64,000 nt of DNA from Psychromonas sp. Urea-02u-13 (GCF_002835995.1 NZ_PJBZ01000036.1:1-64000), one strand, 5' to 3'; positions 1 through 11,170 are shown, counted from the stretch's first letter. Program-made: numbers and translations. The notes: a model not told the origin generated them from the letters alone.

Positions 1-140
1 GGTTTAAGATTATTAATACTATTTATAGGCGAGGTGCTCTCATGAAACAAAATTAAGGCACGTGAAGTTGTAACCATCGGTTGTAAACATGACTTACGAA
101 GAGGCGGAGCTTGTTACTCTGCCTCTATTTATCTACATCA
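1..140. other. Window edge, spacer downstream of relA
   Basis: No convincing gene is seen here. The only structure is a ten-pair hairpin with one G-T wobble at about 100-126 (AGAGGCGGAG, seven-base loop, CTCTGCCTCT). It lies just beyond the relA stop but has no U-tract in the relA direction, so it is only a weak terminator candidate. In E. coli mazEFG follows relA; nothing like mazE is recognisable in this short stretch. Confidence 0.4.
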
Positions 141-2354
141 CTATAAACGTCTTACCCCAGAAACATCTTTTAACTGCTTTAACTTAGTAATTAATTTTCC
201 AATATCATCACTATTATAAACTTCTAAGCTCATATCAATAATCGCCGATTGATGCTTAAGGTTCGTCATACTATTCACCCCAAGTACATTCACTTTTTCG
301 TTCGATAACAAAGTAGTAATATCTTTTAATAAACCGCTACGATCCAATGATTCAAGGCGTAATGTTAATGAATAACCCGATGAATGTGACTCGCCCCAAC
401 TTGCTTCAATAATACGTTCAGGGTGTGCATCACGCAGATCAGCCAATTGTTCACAATGCTTACGATGAACAGAAATACCTCGCCCTTGCGTGATATAACC
501 TTCGATATACTCACCAGGTACAGGCTGGCAACAACGTGCCACGCTATGCATCAAATTACCCACACCATCGATGATAATGCTGCTACCACTTGGTTTAGGC
601 ATAAAGCTTTGTTTACGCTTTTCTAATGCTTCAAGTGCAGCTAAATCTTGCTCTTCAAGGGTTTGCTGATGATGATGCGCATCTAAAAAATGCACCAATT
701 GGTTTAAACGTAAATCACCATTACCTACACCGGCAAAAATATCATCATCACTACCCACATTAAAGCGTTTGATAGCCGGTGATACATCGGTTAATTTAAG
801 TTTTATTTTATGTAATTCAACTTCAAGCAATTCACGCCCAGCATGAATGTTTTTATCGCGATCTTGCAGCCTAAACCAGGTTGCTACTTTATGACGCGCA
901 CGTGGGGCATTGATGTAACCGAGGCTTGGGTTTAACCAATCACGGCTTGGGTTAGATTCTTTTTGAGTGAGGATTTCAACCTGATCACCGGTTTTTAGCT
1001 GATAGGTAAATGGCACAATATGATTAGCGATTTTCGCGCCGATACAACGATGCCCTACTTGGCTATGAATATAATAAGCAAAGTCTAACGGCGTGGAGCC
1101 AGCCGGTAAGTCGATGACCTCACCTTTAGGCGTAAAGACATAAACTCTATCATCAAAGACTTGGCTTCTTAATTCATCAACTAAATTCTCGCTATCGGTT
1201 AAATCTTCCTGCCAAGCCAGTAATTTACGTAACCATGCTATTTTTTCTTCGTAACCACCGGCAGACTTACCACCGGCACTGCCTTCTTTGTATTTCCAAT
1301 GGGCAGCGACACCTAGCTCAGCATCATCATGCATCTGCTGTGTGCGAATTTGTACTTCAATCGCTTTACCTTCATCACCCAATACAACCGTATGAATAGA
1401 CTGATAGCCATTAGGTTTAGGATTAGCAATATAGTCATCAAATTCACTAGGAATGTGGTGCCACATAGTATGAATCGCGCCTAAAGCAGCATAACAATCT
1501 TGCAATTTTTCAACCACCACACGCACCGCGCGCACATCAAAAAGTTGCTCAAATTCGAGCTCTTTCTTCTGCATTTTTCGATAGATACTATAAATGTGTT
1601 TAGGTCGCCCGTAAGCATTACCCGTTACATTCATTTCCACCAATGAATGTTGAACTTTATCCACAAAGTCTTGAATATAGTTTTCACGATCGATACGTTT
1701 TTCTGCCAGTTGCTTGGCTAATTTTTTATAAATTTCAGGCTCAAGATAACGAAAAGAGAGATCTTCCAATTCCCATTTTAATTGGCCAATACCCAAACGA
1801 TTGGCTAACGGTGCGTAAATAGAGGAGATTTCACGTGCAACTAATACTTTGGTTTCTTCATCAGCGACTTTGACTTGGCGAAGATAACAGATACGTTCCG
1901 CAAGTTTAATCACCACAGCACGTACATCTTCAACCATCGCCAGTAACATATGACGCAGGTTATCAACCTGTGAAGCGGCTATTTTAGTCGAGCCTTTATT
2001 TTGTAATGCGCGAATACCTTCCATATCCATCGCACCTTTCACTAACTTAGCGATGCGTTTAACCCACATCTCATCAACTTGTTCTTGAGTGAGGATTTGA
2101 TGGTCTAACAACGGAAAAATAAGTGCCGCGTTTAAGGTGTCCATATCCATATTAAGCGTCACTAAGATTTCGACCATCTCAGTGCCTAGCTCTAACAATG
2201 GTAATTGATCTGGTTGTGCACAGAGCATGATTACCTTTTCATAGTTTTCTAATAGGCTTTTTTGATCTTTCTTGCTTAAGTCCAAGGTGGTTACCCACTT
2301 GGTTGGATCTTTCTGTGCCGTTTGAAAAAAATGTGTATCACGAACTGAAACCAT
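141..2354 (-). CDS. relA: GTP pyrophosphokinase RelA
   Basis: Ribosome-associated (p)ppGpp synthetase that starts the stringent response when uncharged tRNA enters the ribosomal A site. The protein has about 737 residues (E. coli RelA has 744). The N-terminal region is a pseudo-hydrolase domain without the HD...ED metal motif, as expected of RelA rather than SpoT. The synthetase domain lies at about 245-355 (YGRPKHIYSIYRKM, QLFDVRAVRV). A TGS domain follows at about 404-465 (VYVFTPKGEVIDLPAGSTPL), then a region with the Cys pair RCCQPVPG and a C-terminal ACT/RRM domain. I start at the ATG at 2354 because GGGAG lies six bases upstream; a TTG one codon earlier is in frame. It lies downstream of rlmD on the same strand, as in E. 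coli. Confidence 0.97.
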   Translation of the reverse strand: MVSVRDTHFFQTAQKDPTKWVTTLDLSKKDQKSLLENYEKVIMLCAQPDQLPLLELGTEMVEILVTLNMDMDTLNAALIFPLLDHQILTQEQVDEMWVKRIAKLVKGAMDMEGIRALQNKGSTKIAASQVDNLRHMLLAMVEDVRAVVIKLAERICYLRQVKVADEETKVLVAREISSIYAPLANRLGIGQLKWELEDLSFRYLEPEIYKKLAKQLAEKRIDRENYIQDFVDKVQHSLVEMNVTGNAYGRPKHIYSIYRKMQKKELEFEQLFDVRAVRVVVEKLQDCYAALGAIHTMWHHIPSEFDDYIANPKPNGYQSIHTVVLGDEGKAIEVQIRTQQMHDDAELGVAAHWKYKEGSAGGKSAGGYEEKIAWLRKLLAWQEDLTDSENLVDELRSQVFDDRVYVFTPKGEVIDLPAGSTPLDFAYYIHSQVGHRCIGAKIANHIVPFTYQLKTGDQVEILTQKESNPSRDWLNPSLGYINAPRARHKVATWFRLQDRDKNIHAGRELLEVELHKIKLKLTDVSPAIKRFNVGSDDDIFAGVGNGDLRLNQLVHFLDAHHHQQTLEEQDLAALEALEKRKQSFMPKPSGSSIIIDGVGNLMHSVARCCQPVPGEYIEGYITQGRGISVHRKHCEQLADLRDAHPERIIEASWGESHSSGYSLTLRLESLDRSGLLKDITTLLSNEKVNVLGVNSMTNLKHQSAIIDMSLEVYNSDDIGKLITKLKQLKDVSGVRRL

Positions 2355-2533
2355 CAAAAACTCCCAAATATATTTACAAAACTAATACTTAGTGAACAAA
2401 ATACTTCATATCAAAAATAAATGCGCAGGGATAAACCATTTATGTTTACTTCAAGGCAAAAAAGCACAATTTATTACTCTAAATGTGTACTTTCCAACTA
2501 AGAAATAGACTTATATAGCGATAGCCTAAACAT

Positions 2534-3868
2534 TTATTTTATAAACAGTGCCATTGATTCCATATGCCCAGTTTGTGGAAACATATCCAATAAACCTAGT
2601 TTATCCAATTTATAGCCTTTGTCTAACAATAGCTGACTATCGCGCGCTAGAGTAACCGGATCACATGATACATAGACAATGTGTGACGGTTTAAGCGATA
2701 TAATAAAAGGAATCGACTCAAAGGCGCCCGCACGTGCAGGGTCTAACAATACTTTAGTAAAAGACTCATTAGCCCAAGGCTGTTTAGTCAGGTTTTCTGC
2801 ACTTAAATCGGCTTGGAAAAAAGTGGCATTAGTTATCTCATTTGATAGTGCGTTTTGTGTCGCTCTATCAACCATTTTTTGCACACCTTCCACACCTACC
2901 ACTGACGCAACTTGCTTAGCAATCGGCAGGGTAAAATTACCTAATCCACAAAACAAATCTAATACTTTGTCTTGTTTTGTTAAAGCTAACCAGTTCAATG
3001 CCTGCTTAACCATTTTTTGGTTAACACCTTCGTTGACCTGTAAAAAATCAGTCGCACTAAAATTAAGGTTACATTGCCAATCAGGTAACTGATAGGTTAA
3101 CTCACTGACGCCACTTAAACAGTCAAGCTGTGTTTTAGAAGGCTGACTAAAAAAGTTAAGTGTATGCTTTTCAGAAAACTGTTTAATTAATTGCACATCA
3201 CTCGCAGGTAATGCTTTTAAGTGGCGCAATAATACGATTGCCCCCTGATCGGCCCAAATCATTTCAACGTGGCCTAAATCAGCTTTACTCTTTAATGAAT
3301 TTAATAATGCTTTTAAAGGCACAATTAGCGCTGCTAATGGCGCTTTTAAAACAGGGCACACCTGTTGCTCAATCAGGTCATTACTTAACGCACGACGAAA
3401 CCCCATTGCTACTTTTTTAGTTTTTCTATCGTACTGCACACCTAAACGCGCACTACGTCGATAACCCCATTCATCTGATGTAATCGCTGGCGCAAGCTGG
3501 CTCGGTACTTTCTTGGCAAAACGAGCAAACAGATCCATCAAACCAGAGGCTTTAATCGTGACTTGGTTATCGGCAGAAGTATGCTGAAGATGACAACCAC
3601 CACATTGTTCATAATGCGGACAGCTCGGTGAAACTCTATATTCACTCGCTTGTTTTATTTTAGTTATTTTACCTTTGCTATAACGTTTTTTACTTTCTGT
3701 CACCTGCACATCAAGCTCTTCACCAATTAAGGCACCTTCCACAAAAAGAGGCTTGTTTTGGAAAAAAGCAATACCGCGACCTTGATGATCTAATTTTTCC
3801 ACTAATACATTTTTTAAAATGTGACTTTTTATACTATTTTTGGGTGATGCTTTAAAGAACTGAGCCAT
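2534..3868 (-). CDS. rlmD: 23S rRNA (uracil-1939-C5) methyltransferase RlmD
   Basis: SAM-dependent enzyme that makes m5U1939 in 23S rRNA. It has 444 residues, close to E. coli RlmD (433). An N-terminal TRAM domain is followed by an iron-sulfur motif (CPHYEQCGGCHLQH with a later Cys in QQVCPVLK). The class I methyltransferase core shows LDLFCGLGNFTLP and LLDPARAGA, and the catalytic cysteine is in VYVSCDPVTLARD. It is divergent from barA (about 110 bp between starts) and followed by relA, the same arrangement as in E. coli. The Shine-Dalgarno sequence is weak. Older symbol: rumA. Confidence 0.96.
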   Translation of the reverse strand: MAQFFKASPKNSIKSHILKNVLVEKLDHQGRGIAFFQNKPLFVEGALIGEELDVQVTESKKRYSKGKITKIKQASEYRVSPSCPHYEQCGGCHLQHTSADNQVTIKASGLMDLFARFAKKVPSQLAPAITSDEWGYRRSARLGVQYDRKTKKVAMGFRRALSNDLIEQQVCPVLKAPLAALIVPLKALLNSLKSKADLGHVEMIWADQGAIVLLRHLKALPASDVQLIKQFSEKHTLNFFSQPSKTQLDCLSGVSELTYQLPDWQCNLNFSATDFLQVNEGVNQKMVKQALNWLALTKQDKVLDLFCGLGNFTLPIAKQVASVVGVEGVQKMVDRATQNALSNEITNATFFQADLSAENLTKQPWANESFTKVLLDPARAGAFESIPFIISLKPSHIVYVSCDPVTLARDSQLLLDKGYKLDKLGLLDMFPQTGHMESMALFIK

Positions 3869-3979
3869 AAGTAATTCACAGGTAAGAGAAGCTATGCCAT
3901 CATAGCTTTACTGATTGTATTGTCACACAAATCAGCATAAATGCATTCATTTCCTCGACTAAAAATTAGAAAATAAACT

Positions 3980-6757
3980 ATGACAAAATATGGTCTGCGC
4001 GCACAAGTCATCACCTACACTATTTTACCAACGATACTAATTGGTGGATTACTGGCGACTTATTTTACGATTCACCGTTATATGCAAGCCAATGACTTCC
4101 TCATTAACCGTGCTATCAATATTACTGAGCCACTCGCGATTACCAGTGAATACGGAATGCAGGATGAAACGCGGACTATTTTAAGGCGTATTTTGGGGGC
4201 AACCCATCGAAAAAACAGTGAAATGATTAAAAGTATTGCGGTCTTTGATGCGCAAAACAAAATGTTCGTCACCAGTAACTGGCATCGTAATTTCAAGTTA
4301 TTAAAAATAGAACAGGGACAAAGCATCCCAGAAATAACCCAAGTAATACACCATGCTGACAGTATTGTTATTCAAACGCCCATTATTGATGAGTCAAATT
4401 TTTTAGAATATCAACTTACCTTTGACCAACCCAGAAAAGTAATGGGTTATGTCTCCTTAGAAGTTACCCGCACACAGGTAGATTTATTACTTTTCCGTGA
4501 TGCGGCTTTCTCAATCATTGTGGTGTTAATTGGCATCATGGGCAGTTTATTTATTGCCTTAAGGCAAGCAAAACGTATTACCGCGCCTATTTCAGAAATG
4601 GCATCAGTGGTAGAAAAGATCAGTTTGGGGCGTCTAAACTCGCGTGTTGAAGGCGAATACACAGGTGAAATAGCCTCATTACAAGACGGTATTAACCAGA
4701 TGGGGCTGGCCATGTCGACCCATCACGAAGAGATGCAAGACAATATTGACCAAGCAACCAGTGAACTACGTGAAACACTGGATCTGATGGAAGTACAAAA
4801 TATTGAACTGGATATTACCCGAAAAGATGCGCAACAGGCAGCCTCAGTAAAATCAGAGTTTTTGGCTAACATGAGTCACGAATTACGTACGCCACTAAAT
4901 GGGGTGATTGGTTTTGCAAGGCAGTTACTCAAAACCCAAATGACCATTAACCAAGTCGATTACCTGCAAACCATCGAGCGTTCTGCGGGTAACCTATTAA
5001 ACATCATCAATGATATTTTGGACTTTTCAAAACTAGAAGCCGGTAAGCTCACACTCGAACATATCCCCTTTGACCTGCGCGAATGTATTGATGAAACCAT
5101 GCATTTATTGGCGCCAAGTGCCCACGAGAAAAAACTAGAGTTAAGCATGATGATTGACTCTGAAGTACCCTACGATGTGTTGGGTGATGCCATGCGTCTG
5201 CAACAGATTCTGACTAACTTGATTGGCAACGCTATCAAGTTTACTCAAGAGGGCAACATCGAGGTACAGATTCAGCGTATCGAGCAAGAAAATGATGTCG
5301 ATGGTAATGTCACGCTTAAAATAATGATTTCTGATACCGGCATTGGTATCTCTGAGAAGCAGCAAAAACAGCTATTTAAAGCCTTTGGTCAAGCAGATAC
5401 CAGCGTAACAAGAAAATATGGCGGTACGGGTTTAGGGTTGGTTATTACTCAAAAACTAGTCACTGAGATGCAAGGTAGTATTGATCTTGTTTCAGCGCCG
5501 AACCAAGGATCTACGTTCTGGTTCACCATTGAAATTGAAAAGAATAGCCATAGCCCATTAGAAAGACTGCCGCTCACACAGCTAAAAGAGCAAACCATCT
5601 TAGTTTACGAGAGTAATGAATTTGCCTCTCGCGCCTGTTCACAGCTACTTAACCTGTGGCAAACCACCCTTACTTTGGCAGAAACAGAACATCAGTTAAA
5701 GCGTAACCTTAACAAACAGTATGACAGTATCGTAATAGGCCATAGTCAATGTGAGAACTTACAACCACTGCTCAGTCATATTCAAAAAGCCAAAAGCTTC
5801 ACTAATAATATTGTGGTGTTAATCAACTCAAGTGATCCTAGTGTGTTTGAGATGATCCAAACAATGGGTGCAACACATTGTTTAAGTAAGCCGATAAACC
5901 ATAAACAGTTAGCAAACGCACTCGTTGCTGATCAGCTAGCCAGCCAAGAAATTGTCTTACCTAAGAACCTGCCCTCTTTAGTACGTAAAGATATTAACGT
6001 GATGGCGGTAGATGACAATCCGGCTAACTTGAAACTTATCCAAGCCATGCTAACAGACAGGGTTAACCATGTTACAACCTGCGTCAATGGCCAGATAGCC
6101 GTCGACCAATCTGCCCTGCAAAAGTTTGATCTGATCTTTATGGATATTCAGATGCCAATATTAGATGGTATTAGTGCTTGTCTGCGTATTAAAGACGGTA
6201 AAACTAATCATGAAACACCGATTATCGCCGTCACAGCCCATGTATTACCCGGTGAAAAAGAGCAGTTCTTACAGCAAGGCATGGACGATTGCTTAGCCAA
6301 ACCCATTGATGAGTTAGCACTACAGCAAATAATTAACCGCTGGACACCTGACGCTAAGATATTAGAAAAACAGAGCAATGAGCAAAACACATTAACTGTC
6401 GCAATGGTTAACACACTCCTTTCCTTTGATTGGCAATTAGCACTAAAACAATCAGCAGGAAAAGAAGATCTCGCAAAAGAGATGCTGGCTATGCTGATCA
6501 ACGATTTTGCAGAGATAAAAGAGAGTGCCAACAAAGCCATTGATGGTAAAATTGATAATGTGCATTTTGCACAGATCATTCATAAGTTTCATGGAGGCTG
6601 TAGTTACAGTGGTGTACCTAAGTTGAAGAAAATAGCGGGAGTAATTGAACAAGAACTAAAACAAGGTATTAGCCCAGACTTGTTAGAGCCTGAGCTATTA
6701 GAACTATTAGATGAGCTTGATAACGTCGAGCAAGATGCGCAACCGTATCTTAGCTAA
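3980..6757 (+). CDS. barA: Hybrid sensor histidine kinase BarA
   Basis: Tripartite inner-membrane sensor kinase; its family phosphorylates the response regulator UvrY/GacA, which drives CsrB-type small RNAs. It has 925 residues. Membrane segments lie at about 11-31 and 175-194, with a periplasmic sensor between, and a HAMP linker at about 195-250. The HisKA phospho-acceptor is H300 (NMSHELRTPLNG). The HATPase shows DTGIGI and GTGLGL. A degenerate receiver-like stretch is followed by a true receiver (VDDNPAN, phospho-acceptor D722 in FMDIQMP). The C-terminal HPt domain carries H871 (HKFHGGCSYSGVP). The neighbour order barA/rlmD-relA is conserved. The stop codon overlaps that of the convergent mscS-family gene. 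Confidence 0.96.
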   Translation: MTKYGLRAQVITYTILPTILIGGLLATYFTIHRYMQANDFLINRAINITEPLAITSEYGMQDETRTILRRILGATHRKNSEMIKSIAVFDAQNKMFVTSNWHRNFKLLKIEQGQSIPEITQVIHHADSIVIQTPIIDESNFLEYQLTFDQPRKVMGYVSLEVTRTQVDLLLFRDAAFSIIVVLIGIMGSLFIALRQAKRITAPISEMASVVEKISLGRLNSRVEGEYTGEIASLQDGINQMGLAMSTHHEEMQDNIDQATSELRETLDLMEVQNIELDITRKDAQQAASVKSEFLANMSHELRTPLNGVIGFARQLLKTQMTINQVDYLQTIERSAGNLLNIINDILDFSKLEAGKLTLEHIPFDLRECIDETMHLLAPSAHEKKLELSMMIDSEVPYDVLGDAMRLQQILTNLIGNAIKFTQEGNIEVQIQRIEQENDVDGNVTLKIMISDTGIGISEKQQKQLFKAFGQADTSVTRKYGGTGLGLVITQKLVTEMQGSIDLVSAPNQGSTFWFTIEIEKNSHSPLERLPLTQLKEQTILVYESNEFASRACSQLLNLWQTTLTLAETEHQLKRNLNKQYDSIVIGHSQCENLQPLLSHIQKAKSFTNNIVVLINSSDPSVFEMIQTMGATHCLSKPINHKQLANALVADQLASQEIVLPKNLPSLVRKDINVMAVDDNPANLKLIQAMLTDRVNHVTTCVNGQIAVDQSALQKFDLIFMDIQMPILDGISACLRIKDGKTNHETPIIAVTAHVLPGEKEQFLQQGMDDCLAKPIDELALQQIINRWTPDAKILEKQSNEQNTLTVAMVNTLLSFDWQLALKQSAGKEDLAKEMLAMLINDFAEIKESANKAIDGKIDNVHFAQIIHKFHGGCSYSGVPKLKKIAGVIEQELKQGISPDLLEPELLELLDELDNVEQDAQPYLS

Positions 6758-7848
6758 CTATCTGATCTACCTTGCAAGGCAGTTGCATCAAAATGTAACT
6801 GTCTGGTTGGGAAAGCAAATTCAGCATTATTCTTAGCAACAATCTCAGCCACTTTCAGTAACACATCTTGCTTAATATTATGATATTTAACCCAGTTCGT
6901 CGTTTTAGTAAAAGTATAAATAAAGAAGTCTAAAGACGAGTTATTAAACAGGTCAAAATTAACAATCAAAGTCTGCCTGGTATCAATTTCAGGATGATTA
7001 CTTAACATCTCGCGCACTTCATTAATAATTTTATTAATCTGGTGAATATCACTGTAACGCAAACCAAAATTTTCTTTAATACGTCGGTTGCTCATACGTG
7101 AAGGATTTTCCACGACAATTTGAGTAAACAGACTATTAGGCACATATATTGGGCGTTTATCAAAAGTGCGAATACGCGTTACACGCCAGCCGATATCTTC
7201 AACAGTCCCCTCAATTGACTTATCTGGACTGCGGATCCAATCCCCTACTTTAAAGGGTTTATCCATGTACACCATCAATGCACCAAACAGGTTAGATAAC
7301 AGATCTTTGGCTGCCATACCAACCACTAATCCGCCCATACCACCAAACGCTAACACACCTGAAACACTCACCCCTAGGGTTTGTACAACCGATAAGATAA
7401 CCACCACGACCAATGATAGCTTGGCTAATTTAGCCATTGCCGTCACCGTTGTAGTGTCTTTATCGTCATGAGCAACAAAGGTGGACTCTGCTTTACTCAC
7501 TAAACGTAAAAATGCCCAACCGACTAATAACAATATCGATATTTTCTGAATGAGTGGCAGGTAATTTGAAATCAGTAAGTCTTCGCTAGCAGCAACAACA
7601 CGTAACGCCATTGATCCGCCCATTAAAACAATCAACCAATTAACAGGACGCCATACGGCGAACCAGACAATGTCATCCCATTGGTTTACTGTACGCTCAA
7701 TAATACGATGTGTTTTTTTAGTGAAAGCACGCCACATCAGCTGCAATAGCAGTGTGATAGCAAGTACCATGGCAAAGTTACCCACCCAATTACCAATATT
7801 AAGTGCGATTAATAATTGCTGTAAATATAATTCAGCTTGTCCGATCAT
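6754..7848 (-). CDS. MscS-family mechanosensitive channel, YnaI-like
   Basis: Inner-membrane small-conductance mechanosensitive channel that opens under membrane tension during osmotic downshock. Several hydrophobic segments occupy the first ~190 residues. The pore helix is glycine-rich (VLAFGGMGGLVVGMAAKDLLSN) and is followed by the MscS beta domain (GDWIRSPD..IEGTVEDIGWR). The motifs YVPNSLF and TFTKTTNW resemble E. coli YnaI more than MscS itself. I place the start at the ATG at 7848 (about 364 residues, AGGAA upstream). A longer frame to 7890 would run through the cgtA terminator and add an unlikely basic leader. The gene converges on barA with stop codons overlapping by two bases. Confidence 0.88.
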   Translation of the reverse strand: MIGQAELYLQQLLIALNIGNWVGNFAMVLAITLLLQLMWRAFTKKTHRIIERTVNQWDDIVWFAVWRPVNWLIVLMGGSMALRVVAASEDLLISNYLPLIQKISILLLVGWAFLRLVSKAESTFVAHDDKDTTTVTAMAKLAKLSLVVVVILSVVQTLGVSVSGVLAFGGMGGLVVGMAAKDLLSNLFGALMVYMDKPFKVGDWIRSPDKSIEGTVEDIGWRVTRIRTFDKRPIYVPNSLFTQIVVENPSRMSNRRIKENFGLRYSDIHQINKIINEVREMLSNHPEIDTRQTLIVNFDLFNNSSLDFFIYTFTKTTNWVKYHNIKQDVLLKVAEIVAKNNAEFAFPTRQLHFDATALQGRSDS

Positions 7849-7864
7849 TTTTATTCCTAAAAGT

Positions 7865-7903
7865 AAAAAACCTCGCTTTGATAGTATCAAAGCGAGGTTT
7901 TTT
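7865..7903 (-). terminator. Rho-independent terminator of cgtA
   Basis: Near-perfect hairpin: AACCTCGCTTTGATA, one G, then its complement, flanked by A-runs on one side and T-runs on the other. Read on the minus strand it closes the rplU-rpmA-cgtA unit 28 bases past the cgtA stop. It also sits just upstream of the mscS-family start, so that gene needs its own promoter or read-through. Confidence 0.9.
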
Positions 7904-7930
7904 TATGAATACAATAGTGTGGTTAACGTC

Positions 7931-9184
<1,254 letters not shown>

Positions 9185-9215
9185 TTATGGGTAATAGAGA
9201 TAGATAAGTAAAAAA

Positions 9216-9239
9216 AAAGCCCCGCATAAGCGAGGCTTT
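9216..9239 (-). terminator. Hairpin terminator after rpmA
   Basis: On the minus strand AAAGCCTCGC-TTAT-GCGGGGCTTT is followed by further T residues, about 20 bases past the rpmA stop. It separates rpmA from cgtA, so cgtA is reached by read-through or from a promoter in the 9107-9215 stretch. Confidence 0.85.
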
Positions 9240-9261
9240 AGAATTTTATTCCGAAACTGAA

Positions 9262-9519
9262 TTATTCAGCAACGATGCTCACGAATGAACGTAGTGGTTT
9301 ACCTTTCTTTTCGAATTTAACTGTACCAGTTTGTTTCGCAAAAAGAGTGTGATCTTTACCAAGACCAACATTTGTACCAGCGTGGAATTTAGTACCACGT
9401 TGACGTACAAGGATGTTACCAGCTAATACAGATTCGCCACCAAAACGTTTAACACCTAAGCGTTTACTTTCTGAATCGCGTCCGTTATTAGTAGAACCAC
9501 CAGCTTTTTTATGTGCCAT
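9262..9519 (-). CDS. rpmA: 50S ribosomal protein L27
   Basis: Ribosomal protein bL27; its N-terminal tail reaches the peptidyl transferase centre. It has 85 residues, the usual length. It begins [16 protein letters not shown] and contains LGVKRFGGE and [12 protein letters not shown], all conserved in the family. There is no Firmicutes-type cleavable N-terminal extension. It lies 16 bp after rplU with an AGGAG-like site upstream (TTAGGAGTTATT). Confidence 0.98.
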   Translation of the reverse strand: MAHKKAGGSTNNGRDSESKRLGVKRFGGESVLAGNILVRQRGTKFHAGTNVGLGKDHTLFAKQTGTVKFEKKGKPLRSFVSIVAE

Positions 9520-9535
9520 TTTTAATAACTCCTAA

Positions 9536-9847
9536 TTAAGCGTTGATCGCAACGATTTTAACTTCTGTAAACCACTGGCGGTGACCAGCTGTTGTACGAG
9601 AATGTTTACGACGACGAAACTTAACGATTTTAACTTTTTTATCACGGCCGTGTGCAACTACTTCAGCAGTTACTTTACTTCCGTCTACGTATGGAACACC
9701 AACTTTGATGTCGTCTGCGTTTGCTACTAGAAGAACTTTATCAAATTCAACAGTTGCGCCAGCTTCTACATCTAGTTTTTCCAAACGAAGAGTTTGTTCA
9801 ACAGCAACACGGTGTTGCTTGCCACCACTCTGGATAACAGCGTACAT
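9536..9847 (-). CDS. rplU: 50S ribosomal protein L21
   Basis: Ribosomal protein bL21, which binds 23S rRNA. It has 103 residues, the same as in E. coli. It begins [14 protein letters not shown] and ends in the basic [23 protein letters not shown]. The start at 9847 has GGAG about eight bases upstream; the longer frame to 9907 is only the leader read through. First gene of rplU-rpmA(-cgtA). Confidence 0.97.
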   Translation of the reverse strand: MYAVIQSGGKQHRVAVEQTLRLEKLDVEAGATVEFDKVLLVANADDIKVGVPYVDGSKVTAEVVAHGRDKKVKIVKFRRRKHSRTTAGHRQWFTEVKIVAINA

Positions 9848-9931
9848 GTTTATTACTCCGTTCAGGCGTCTCGTGCTGTTCATCTTAGGAACCAGCATCA
9901 AGAGCACACTTATTAATCACAATGGTTGCGG

Positions 9932-9960
9932 AGTCTACGGCAATTGATATCACTTGGCAA
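9932..9960 (-). promoter_or_regulatory. Candidate rplU promoter
   Basis: Minus strand: -35 TTGCCA, 17-bp spacer, -10 TAGACT, followed by a GC-containing discriminator (CCGC) typical of stringently controlled ribosomal promoters. It predicts a leader of roughly 78 nt. This is inference from consensus only. Confidence 0.5.
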
Positions 9961-10121
9961 TGTTATATGGCAAAATAAATACAAATATTTTTAGCTTCTA
10001 TTTGGCACTTAAAACAATAAAACACAAAAACACAAAATACACTTAACTTTCAGTCAGTTACAACAAATCTTATCAATAAAAACAGAAACCAAATTAGTTC
10101 TTATATTTTCTCACAACAGAG

Positions 10122-10150
10122 TTGAGATAAGCCTCATAAAGGGCAATAAT
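10122..10150 (+). promoter_or_regulatory. Candidate ispB promoter
   Basis: -35 TTGAGA, 17-bp spacer, -10 AATAAT. The start point would be near 10157, giving a leader of about 35 nt before the ispB ATG. Inference from consensus only. Confidence 0.45.
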
Positions 10151-10191
10151 AAGCACCTATTTTTTTGCGCTTAATTCGGAACAGTTACTTC

Positions 10192-11163
10192 ATGGATATT
10201 AAACAGATTCAGCAATTATCAAACGGTGAAATGTCACAGGTTAATGCATTAATCCAAGCTCAATTAACATCCGATGTTGCACTGGTCAATCAACTAGGTT
10301 TTTATATTGTTAATAGCGGTGGTAAACGTATTCGCCCATTAATTACTATTTTAGCCGCTAAAGCGCTTGATTTACATAATGAAAAAACCACCAAACTGGC
10401 TGCTATTATCGAGTTTATCCATACTGCTACGTTATTACATGATGATGTGGTTGATGAATCAGACCTACGTCGCGGTGAAAAAACGGCCAATGCTTTGTTT
10501 GGTAATGCAGCCAGTGTATTAGTCGGCGACTTTTTATATACACGCTCATTCCAAATGATGACGGACCTGCAAAACTTGAAAGTGATGAATATCCTTTCTA
10601 ATGCAACTAACATTATCGCAGAAGGTGAGGTTTTACAGTTAATGAACTGTAACGACCCAGATACCACTGAAAAAAGTTATATGGATGTTATCTACTTTAA
10701 AACAGCGAAGCTATTTGAAGCGGCGACACAATTGGTTGCAGTATTAGGCGAACAGCCTGAAACTATCGAAACGGCATTACTTGATTACGGCAAATATCTC
10801 GGCACCGCTTTCCAGCTGACCGATGACGTGATGGATTACAGCTCAGATGCTGCTGAAATGGGTAAAAATACCGGCGATGATTTAGCAGAAGGCAAACCAA
10901 CATTACCTTTACTCTATGCAATACAGCACGGCACAGAAAAACAAGTTGCGCTTATTCGTGAAGCGATTGAAAAAGCCAACGGCATGGAGCACTTTGATGA
11001 AATCATGCAAGCACTGCATGAGACTAACGCATTAGAATATACAAAACAGCGTGCGCTTGAAGAAGCAGACAAAGCGATTGAAGCCATCTCTATTTTACCA
11101 GAGAGCGAATATAAACAAGCGTTGATCAGCCTTGCGCATTTAGCAGCTGACCGAAAAAACTAA
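10192..11163 (+). CDS. ispB: Octaprenyl diphosphate synthase IspB
   Basis: Trans-prenyl chain elongation enzyme that makes the side chain of ubiquinone and menaquinone from FPP and IPP. It has about 323 residues, as in E. coli. The two aspartate-rich motifs are LLHDDVVDESD and FQLTDDVMDY. GGKRIRPLI and GEVLQLMN are also family hallmarks. I start at 10192 (MDIKQIQ), which aligns with E. coli MNLEKIN; a frame from 10165 would add nine unlikely residues. It diverges from rplU as in E. coli. The exact chain length (C40) is assumed from the family. Confidence 0.94.
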   Translation: MDIKQIQQLSNGEMSQVNALIQAQLTSDVALVNQLGFYIVNSGGKRIRPLITILAAKALDLHNEKTTKLAAIIEFIHTATLLHDDVVDESDLRRGEKTANALFGNAASVLVGDFLYTRSFQMMTDLQNLKVMNILSNATNIIAEGEVLQLMNCNDPDTTEKSYMDVIYFKTAKLFEAATQLVAVLGEQPETIETALLDYGKYLGTAFQLTDDVMDYSSDAAEMGKNTGDDLAEGKPTLPLLYAIQHGTEKQVALIREAIEKANGMEHFDEIMQALHETNALEYTKQRALEEADKAIEAISILPESEYKQALISLAHLAADRKN

Positions 11164-11170
11164 ATTAAAA

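Larger units (their letters stand above)
9848..10191. other. Divergent rplU/ispB promoter region
   Basis: This AT-rich spacer separates divergent rplU and ispB. It holds one candidate sigma-70 promoter for each (listed separately) and a ~78-nt rplU leader. No small gene or structured RNA was convincing. Confidence 0.5.

Noticed and set aside
100-126. Strong terminator for relA
   Set aside because: The stem is good but there is no U-tract in the relA direction, so I only mention it as a weak candidate.
2679-3092. 137-residue plus-strand open frame
   Set aside because: It lies wholly inside rlmD on the opposite strand, has no ribosome site and shows no family pattern.
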